Positions 59,996-64,000 of a stretch of 64,000 nt of DNA are shown piece by piece (the first letter of the stretch is position 1; each line of letters opens with the position of its first letter). This DNA comes from Clostridia bacterium (lineage in GTDB: Bacteria; Bacillota; Clostridia; Oscillospirales; Acutalibacteraceae). A program made the translations under genes and the position numbers. Location: contig JAFSAR010000001.1 in assembly GCA_017442225.1 (NCBI GenBank), forward strand, positions 16,738 through 80,737. Direction: 5' to 3'. A model generated the notes under the pieces. That model made no database searches and was not told where the DNA came from. It worked only from the letters and a program-made list of their open reading frames with translations.

Positions 59996-61618
59996 TTATG
60001 CAGTCTTTTTGCCGGTTATTATTTTAATTACAAATAAGGTAGCAATTGTCATAACAATAGCGATTGGAAGAACAATGAGCCAATTATTAATAAAGCCAGC
60101 AATTATATATGCAACAAATGAAATTGCCGCAACGGTAATAGCATAAGGCAACTGTGTTGATACATGGTTGATGTGGTTGCATTGCGCGCCAGCTGAGGCC
60201 ATAATTGTAGTGTCAGAAATCGGTGAACAGTGGTCACCACAAACCGCACCCGCAAGGCATGCTGACATACCAATAATACCAAGCTCACTGCCAACAGGGA
60301 ATATTGAGATAACAATTGGAATAAGAATGCCGAAAGTACCCCAAGATGTACCTGTAGCAAAAGCAATAAGGCAAGCAACAATAAAGATAATTGCGGGTAA
60401 GAAGTTTTGCAATGAACCTGCCGAGCTTAAAAGATTTTGAACAAATGTATCAGAATCAAGCAAGCTTGTTGTGTTTTTAAGGGTTGTAGCCATTGTAAGA
60501 ATAAGGATTGCAGGCACCATTGCGATAAAGCCCTTTGGTATGCAAGCCATAGCCTCTTTAACACTCATAAGACGACGTGCTACAAAGTAGATAATTATAC
60601 CTATAAGCGCTATTAGACCGCCCCAAGGAAGACCTACCGTAGCGTCGGTGTTTGAGAAAGCGTCTATGAAACTTAAAGATGCATCATAATTCTTATAATC
60701 GAATACCCATTCTTCACCCATACATCTACCAACATAGAATAACGAGAATACGCATACGCCGATAAGGAAAACGATAGGAAGAATAAGGTCGATTACTCTA
60801 CCCTTACTTGTTGCGGGTAACTCTTCTTCCTTAGCGATATCGTCACTACCGCTTGTAAATAAGTCACCGTTTTCGGCATTGAGCTCGTGCAACTTCATTG
60901 AGCCGTAATCAAAATTCATAATGCCGATTGCGATAATAAATACAAATGTCAGTAATGAATAGAAGTTATAAGGTATTGCCTGACAAAAGAGCTTAATACC
61001 CTGACCATCAGGTGCATAGGATGAAACCGCCGCAGCCCAAGAAGATATTGGCGCTATCATACAAACAGGCGCTGCAGTAGCATCGATTATGTAAGCGAGC
61101 TTTGAGCGTGAAATTTTTGCCTTATCGGTTACAGGACGCATAACCGCGCCAACAGTAAGGCAGTTAAAGTAGTCATCAATAAAGATAAGAATACCAAAGA
61201 GGAATGTAACAATCATTGCGCCAAACTTACCTTTAACGTGCGCTGCTGCCCAACGACCAAATGCCTGTGAGCCGCCCGCTTTGTTAAGAAGAGCTACGAT
61301 GATACCAAGTATAACCAAAAAAATGAATATACCTGCGCTGCCAGATACTGCCGAAATAAAGCCGTCATTAACTACAGCGCCGACAGTATGAATGGGGTTG
61401 AATTTTGTAGCGAGCAAGCCGCCTGCAAGAATACCTATAAAGAGTGATGAATACACCTCTTTGGTAAGCAGAGCAAGTCCGATTGCCACTACAGGTGGGA
61501 ATAGTGACCACAATGTTCCAACGGGGCTGGTTACATCGCCTGTGAATGCACAAAGCACACCAAAGCCCAAAATGAAAACAAGTATGAGCACCTTAGGGAT
61601 AATCTTTTTTGCTGTCAT
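59996..61618 (-). CDS. NhaC-family antiporter, probable lysine transporter (lysine-riboswitch controlled)
   Basis: A 540-residue polytopic protein of the Na+/H+ antiporter NhaC family with about 11-12 membrane segments. Family blocks are FIDDYFNCLTVGAVMRPV and TGTSWGTFGILIPI with GDHCSPISDTTIMASAGA. Start ATG at 61618 behind TTGGAGGAA; an earlier in-frame start would lie inside the riboswitch. The lysine riboswitch directly upstream indicates that the cargo is lysine (or a lysine exchange) rather than only sodium and protons. This fits the LysW-type NhaC proteins predicted in Firmicutes. Confidence 0.93.
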   Translation of the reverse strand: MTAKKIIPKVLILVFILGFGVLCAFTGDVTSPVGTLWSLFPPVVAIGLALLTKEVYSSLFIGILAGGLLATKFNPIHTVGAVVNDGFISAVSGSAGIFIFLVILGIIVALLNKAGGSQAFGRWAAAHVKGKFGAMIVTFLFGILIFIDDYFNCLTVGAVMRPVTDKAKISRSKLAYIIDATAAPVCMIAPISSWAAAVSSYAPDGQGIKLFCQAIPYNFYSLLTFVFIIAIGIMNFDYGSMKLHELNAENGDLFTSGSDDIAKEEELPATSKGRVIDLILPIVFLIGVCVFSLFYVGRCMGEEWVFDYKNYDASLSFIDAFSNTDATVGLPWGGLIALIGIIIYFVARRLMSVKEAMACIPKGFIAMVPAILILTMATTLKNTTSLLDSDTFVQNLLSSAGSLQNFLPAIIFIVACLIAFATGTSWGTFGILIPIVISIFPVGSELGIIGMSACLAGAVCGDHCSPISDTTIMASAGAQCNHINHVSTQLPYAITVAAISFVAYIIAGFINNWLIVLPIAIVMTIATLFVIKIITGKKTA

Positions 61619-61649
61619 AAAAGTTTCCTCCAAAAAAATTTTTTCAAAT

Positions 61650-61848
61650 AAAAAACACGGTAACGCAGAGTTACCGTGAAAATTACAACACAGATAGCGC
61701 TCCACAAAATGTGACAGTATATTACATATTTTGCAACATACCAACTGTAAACTCTCGGATAAAAGTTTACAATTTCGGCGGCCTCCCCTTTTGTATTGCG
61801 GTATATCCGTACTAAACGCATTACAATAATGTCGGTCGCACCTCTATC
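61650..61848 (-). promoter_or_regulatory. Lysine riboswitch (L box) with terminator, upstream of the NhaC gene
   Basis: Minus strand from 61848: GATAGAGGTGCGACC, then TTTAGTACGG, AAAAGGGGAGGCCGCCGAA, the CAGTTGGTAT and ACTGTCAC elements, and GGAGCGCTATC (to 61693), which re-pairs with GATAG to close P1. These are the conserved L-box blocks in the right order and spacing. An expression platform follows: CACGGTAAC/GTTACCGTG (61678-61670/61664-61656) with a T run, an intrinsic terminator that would form when lysine is bound. The 156-nt aptamer length fits. Confidence 0.95.
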
Positions 61849-61914
61849 GATATTAAGTTATATTGTATGTTAACATATATTTAACAATTTATCAATATAT
61901 GTTGTCGAACTATG

Positions 61915-62826
61915 TTATCCAATACAAGATTTGCAGGGCGAATAACCAAGTTTTTCTAATTCCTCTTTAGTTTTATCGCTTTCCTTTTTGTTTTGAGGCT
62001 TCATATCTATAGCAGAGGAACAGGTAGGAAGATGAAACTTTTTAGTGTTTTTATTAATAATATATGTAGTAACCGTTTCTTCCTTTGGCGAATCATCGAT
62101 TATATTATAGTTTAAACTGCTTTCCCCTGTTGCATAATTTATAGTAATTCCAGGTTGAGCGTTATATGCAAATACATTAAAACAAATTTCTTCCCCGTTA
62201 TCTTCTACAGAGTAACCTTCCATTTGTACACCCGTAGCTAAAAGATTATCACCCTCAAATATAGGTGTTACACGGTAAAGCACGTGATTATTGGTCTCCT
62301 CAACATATTCGGCAATAAGGTTTTCGAACGGCAGCATACCCTCAATATTTAAATATCTTGTGCCTGTTATAAGATTTTTACGGTTTGCATTTTCACCGCT
62401 CAACTGATAACCAATTAAATGACAGCGGTTATAAAGGTATTTACCGTCTACGTTATCATATTTTACAGTGTGCCAACCTGTCGGCTTTACCATACCGATT
62501 TCACCGCGCTCCTCAGTAGGCATAATCTCGGTACCGACACACGCCATAACATAACCGCAGCGACCCAAATCATCAAGCTCGGAATAAAACTCATACGCTT
62601 TATCCGACATCATATCATCCGTAAAATACGGCTTATTATCGTTAAGTATTACATAAGGCTCGTCACAGAACTCAGGTGTATCAGCGAGTGTATCAACACG
62701 GGTATCTGTAATACCGATAAATAATCCGTTTTGTCCGCCGATGTCATTAGTGAACCAAACACCACAGCCTGAAAGGAAAATGACAAAACATAATAATATG
62801 GATAATATTTTAAGTTTATTTTTCAA
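61915..62826 (-). CDS. Secreted lipoprotein DNA/RNA non-specific endonuclease
   Basis: 303 residues. A lipoprotein signal ends in L18-S-G-C21. The nuclease domain matches the DNA-entry/EndA type: YNRCHLIGYQLSGENANRKNLITGTRYLN with probable catalytic H136 (the usual DRGH is NRCH here) and a metal-site Asn later. A C-terminal module (about 255-303) has HLPTC and SPCKSC, an Ada-like Cys/His pattern that could bind metal. It may scavenge extracellular nucleic acid. TTG start behind AAGGAGAGA. 12 bp after the TIM-barrel gene. Confidence 0.88.
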   Translation of the reverse strand: MKNKLKILSILLCFVIFLSGCGVWFTNDIGGQNGLFIGITDTRVDTLADTPEFCDEPYVILNDNKPYFTDDMMSDKAYEFYSELDDLGRCGYVMACVGTEIMPTEERGEIGMVKPTGWHTVKYDNVDGKYLYNRCHLIGYQLSGENANRKNLITGTRYLNIEGMLPFENLIAEYVEETNNHVLYRVTPIFEGDNLLATGVQMEGYSVEDNGEEICFNVFAYNAQPGITINYATGESSLNYNIIDDSPKEETVTTYIINKNTKKFHLPTCSSAIDMKPQNKKESDKTKEELEKLGYSPCKSCIG

Positions 62827-62838
62827 ACCAATCTCTCC

Positions 62839-63660
62839 TTATTTTATTAAAAATTTTTCAAGAATTTTGCGTTCTAAAATCTGTCCTTCAAGTTGTAAAT
62901 CTTTTGGAGATTTGTAAACAAAATTACTTTCGCTGTTAATATTACCGTGATAATTATATTGTCTTAGAGCATTTTTAAAATCTTCCCAATCAAAGCGTCC
63001 TTCACCGGCAAGAAGATGTAAATCCTGACCAGGTATAGAGTCGTGAATATGTAGTGTTTTGACTCTATCGCCAACTGCGGCAAAAAAGTCGGTAGCTTTA
63101 CAGTTTTGACTGATAAGATGGCCTGTATCAAGGCATACCATTAAATTGTCGTCGCCGACGTCGGAAAGCATTTTTGCCATATCATCACCCGTTCTGATAA
63201 CACCGCCCTCGCCAGGCATATTTTCAAGGCATATTGTGGTATTCGTAGCACATTTGCAGATGCGACGAATATAATCAACGTTAAACTGCCATAATTTTTC
63301 AGGGTCTTCGTCCTGCTTGTTAAAAGCAAAAACAAACGGATGAATTACTGTGTACGGTATATTAAGTTTGCTAACCGTTTTAACGCAGTTTTCTATAGCA
63401 ACAATTCTTTGCTCTACCTCATCGGGTGTAGAGCACCATAATGATATAGAGTGTGGCGCGTGACATTGACCGATTTTAAGCCCTACACTTAAAATGTTAT
63501 CAACTGCGTTTTTTACAAAAGCAAATTGTTGGTCTGTGCTTTGTAAAAAGATTTCAGGCTTATGTGATGTATCGTTTATATCGACCGCATCATAGCCTGC
63601 ATCGACCAGCATTTTGCAATATTCTTTATCAGTGCCGAAACACGTTCTGCTAAGCAACAT
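62839..63660 (-). CDS. Sugar phosphate isomerase/epimerase-like TIM-barrel protein
   Basis: 273 residues of the xylose-isomerase-like AP-endonuclease-2 superfamily. Metal-site candidates are the His in GQCHAPHS and HPFVFA, Glu in ICLENMPGEGG, Asp-His in LDTGHLI, His in LHIHDS and Glu in NSESNF, spaced as in sugar epimerases. The substrate is not predictable. Start ATG at 63660 after TTAGGAGAAAT. Probably cotranscribed with the nuclease gene. Confidence 0.87.
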   Translation of the reverse strand: MLLSRTCFGTDKEYCKMLVDAGYDAVDINDTSHKPEIFLQSTDQQFAFVKNAVDNILSVGLKIGQCHAPHSISLWCSTPDEVEQRIVAIENCVKTVSKLNIPYTVIHPFVFAFNKQDEDPEKLWQFNVDYIRRICKCATNTTICLENMPGEGGVIRTGDDMAKMLSDVGDDNLMVCLDTGHLISQNCKATDFFAAVGDRVKTLHIHDSIPGQDLHLLAGEGRFDWEDFKNALRQYNYHGNINSESNFVYKSPKDLQLEGQILERKILEKFLIK

Positions 63661-63767
63661 GATTATTTCTCCTAATCATTAAATACTAACATAAATTTAT
63701 TAAATTATAACATCAATATATTTCAAAAACAACATATCCGTATAAAAAAATAATTTTAAAATAAATC

Positions 63768-63796
63768 TTGACATTATCGCTTTATTATAATATAAT
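63768..63796 (+). promoter_or_regulatory. Consensus promoter for tRNA-Thr
   Basis: TTGACA (63768-63773), 17 bp, TATAAT (63791-63796); a second TATAAT overlaps upstream. The tRNA starts 17 bp later. Confidence 0.88.
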
Positions 63797-63813
63797 AATG
63801 TGGTCGCAAAAAT

Positions 63814-63889
63814 GCTGCTATGGCTCAGGTGGTAGAGCACGTCCTTGGTAAGGACGAGGTCACCAGTTCAAATCTGGTTAGCAGCTCCA
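63814..63889 (+). tRNA. tRNA-Thr (anticodon GGT)
   Basis: 76 nt with CCA. Acceptor GCTGCTA/TAGCAGC, anticodon stem CGTCC/GGACG with TTGGTAA, anticodon GGT reading ACC/ACU, T arm ACCAGTTCAAATCTGGT. Confidence 0.97.
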
Positions 63890-63890
63890 G

Positions 63891-63924
63891 AAAAAAGTCC
63901 TGTTCTTTCGAACAGGACTTTTTT
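63891..63924. terminator. Terminator after tRNA-Thr
   Basis: AAAAAAGTCCTGTTC (63891-63905) pairs perfectly with 63910-63924 around TTTC; T run on both strands. Confidence 0.9.
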
Positions 63925-63933
63925 CAACTAAAT

Positions 63934-63998
63934 CCACCCTAACGGGTGGGTGAAATATTGCTTCGCAATGTGAAATTCTCGCTTCGCTCGAGTGAAAT
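63934..63998 (+). repeat. GTGAAAT-spaced mini-hairpin repeat array (runs off the window)
   Basis: GTGAAAT occurs at 63950, 63970 and 63992, separating small hairpins: CCACCC-taac-GGGTGG, ATTGC-ttc-GCAAT and CTCG-cttcgct-CGAG. Steps are 20 and 22 bp. The spacer is constant while stem sequences differ but remain paired, which resembles modular intergenic repeats I associate with Ruminococcaceae-type genomes. It likely continues beyond the window. Confidence 0.7.
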
Positions 63999-64000
63999 CG

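Noticed and set aside
61615..61821. Upstream extension or separate frame before the NhaC gene
   Set aside because: It overlaps the lysine riboswitch and terminator; the ATG at 61618 with GGAGG is the real start.
1..64000. Prophage, integrative element, toxin-antitoxin or phage-defence locus
   Set aside because: No transposase, integrase beyond XerD, capsid, relaxase, restriction or known defence gene was recognised; gene order is conserved housekeeping nearly throughout.

Overview
The window reads as chromosome of an anaerobic, spore-forming, low-GC Firmicute of class Clostridia, most likely in the Oscillospirales/Ruminococcaceae neighbourhood. The reasons are: conserved Clostridial gene orders (ecfA2-ecfT-truA; phoH-ybeY-era-yqzL-recO; rnc-radical SAM-smc-ftsY; infC-rpmI-rplT); sporulation genes (ylbJ, yqfC, yqfD, spoIIM, a ytvI-like gene); Gram-positive factors (RecD2, MutS2, CdaA/CdaR, TrmFO, YqeK, RsfS); frequent TTG/GTG starts with strong AGGAGG-type ribosome sites; and AT-rich, sigma-A-like promoters. 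Genus cannot be fixed from sequence reading alone. I saw no prophage, no transposase and no CRISPR array.

Layout. 1-7.9 kb (+): the end of an ECF vitamin-transporter energy module, truA, a DUF5711 protein, a CvpA-like protein, a ClpE-like unfoldase, a PHP phosphoesterase and an SDR. 7.9-13.6 kb (-): a GH2 beta-mannosidase with its own operator-like palindrome, an alpha/beta hydrolase, tmRNA and smpB, a small Cys-rich protein and ylbJ. 13.6-20.9 kb (+): yqfC-yqfD, then a sigma-A promoter and the phoH-ybeY-era-yqzL-recO-mutS2 operon. 20.9-22.2 kb (-): a LURP-one protein and a FabG-like reductase around a palindromic repeat. 22.2-24.1 kb (+): spoIIM-xerD behind an array of XerD-arm-like repeats. 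24.1-24.8 kb: a hairpin-dense non-coding stretch. 24.8-27.8 kb: a ZIP transporter, tRNA-Lys, a nucleotidase-like/guanylate-kinase-like fusion, and a queuosine-precursor transporter behind a preQ1 riboswitch.

27.9-45.3 kb (-) is a nearly gapless run of 15 housekeeping genes, TrmH-type methylase to leuS, mixing tRNA modification, chromosome segregation, lipid synthesis, NAD synthesis and translation. 45.3-46.7 kb is infC-rpmI-rplT with an L20 leader and an ATC start on infC. 46.7-55.9 kb (-) holds mreB, comF, recD2, an unknown membrane protein, cdaR-cdaA (c-di-AMP), a cysteine desulfurase, a DUF3343 protein and a YtvI-like permease. 56-58.5 kb (+) is hom-lysC. 58.5-59.1 kb holds tRNA-His and tRNA-Gln plus a duplicated tRNA-Gln 3' end. 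59.1-63.7 kb (-) holds a TtcA-like thiolase, an NhaC-family antiporter under a lysine riboswitch, a secreted nuclease lipoprotein and a TIM-barrel epimerase. The window closes with tRNA-Thr and a GTGAAAT hairpin repeat.

Most coding content is ordinary. The best candidates for undescribed biology are: (i) the five GTTTACATAA repeats, matching the XerD half of the Firmicute dif site, in front of spoIIM-xerD, whose XerD has Lys where the first catalytic Arg is expected; (ii) the 640-nt hairpin-rich region behind xerD; (iii) the nucleotidase-GMK fusion; and (iv) RNA-gene 3'-end/terminator junctions duplicated behind both tRNA-Gln and tmRNA.
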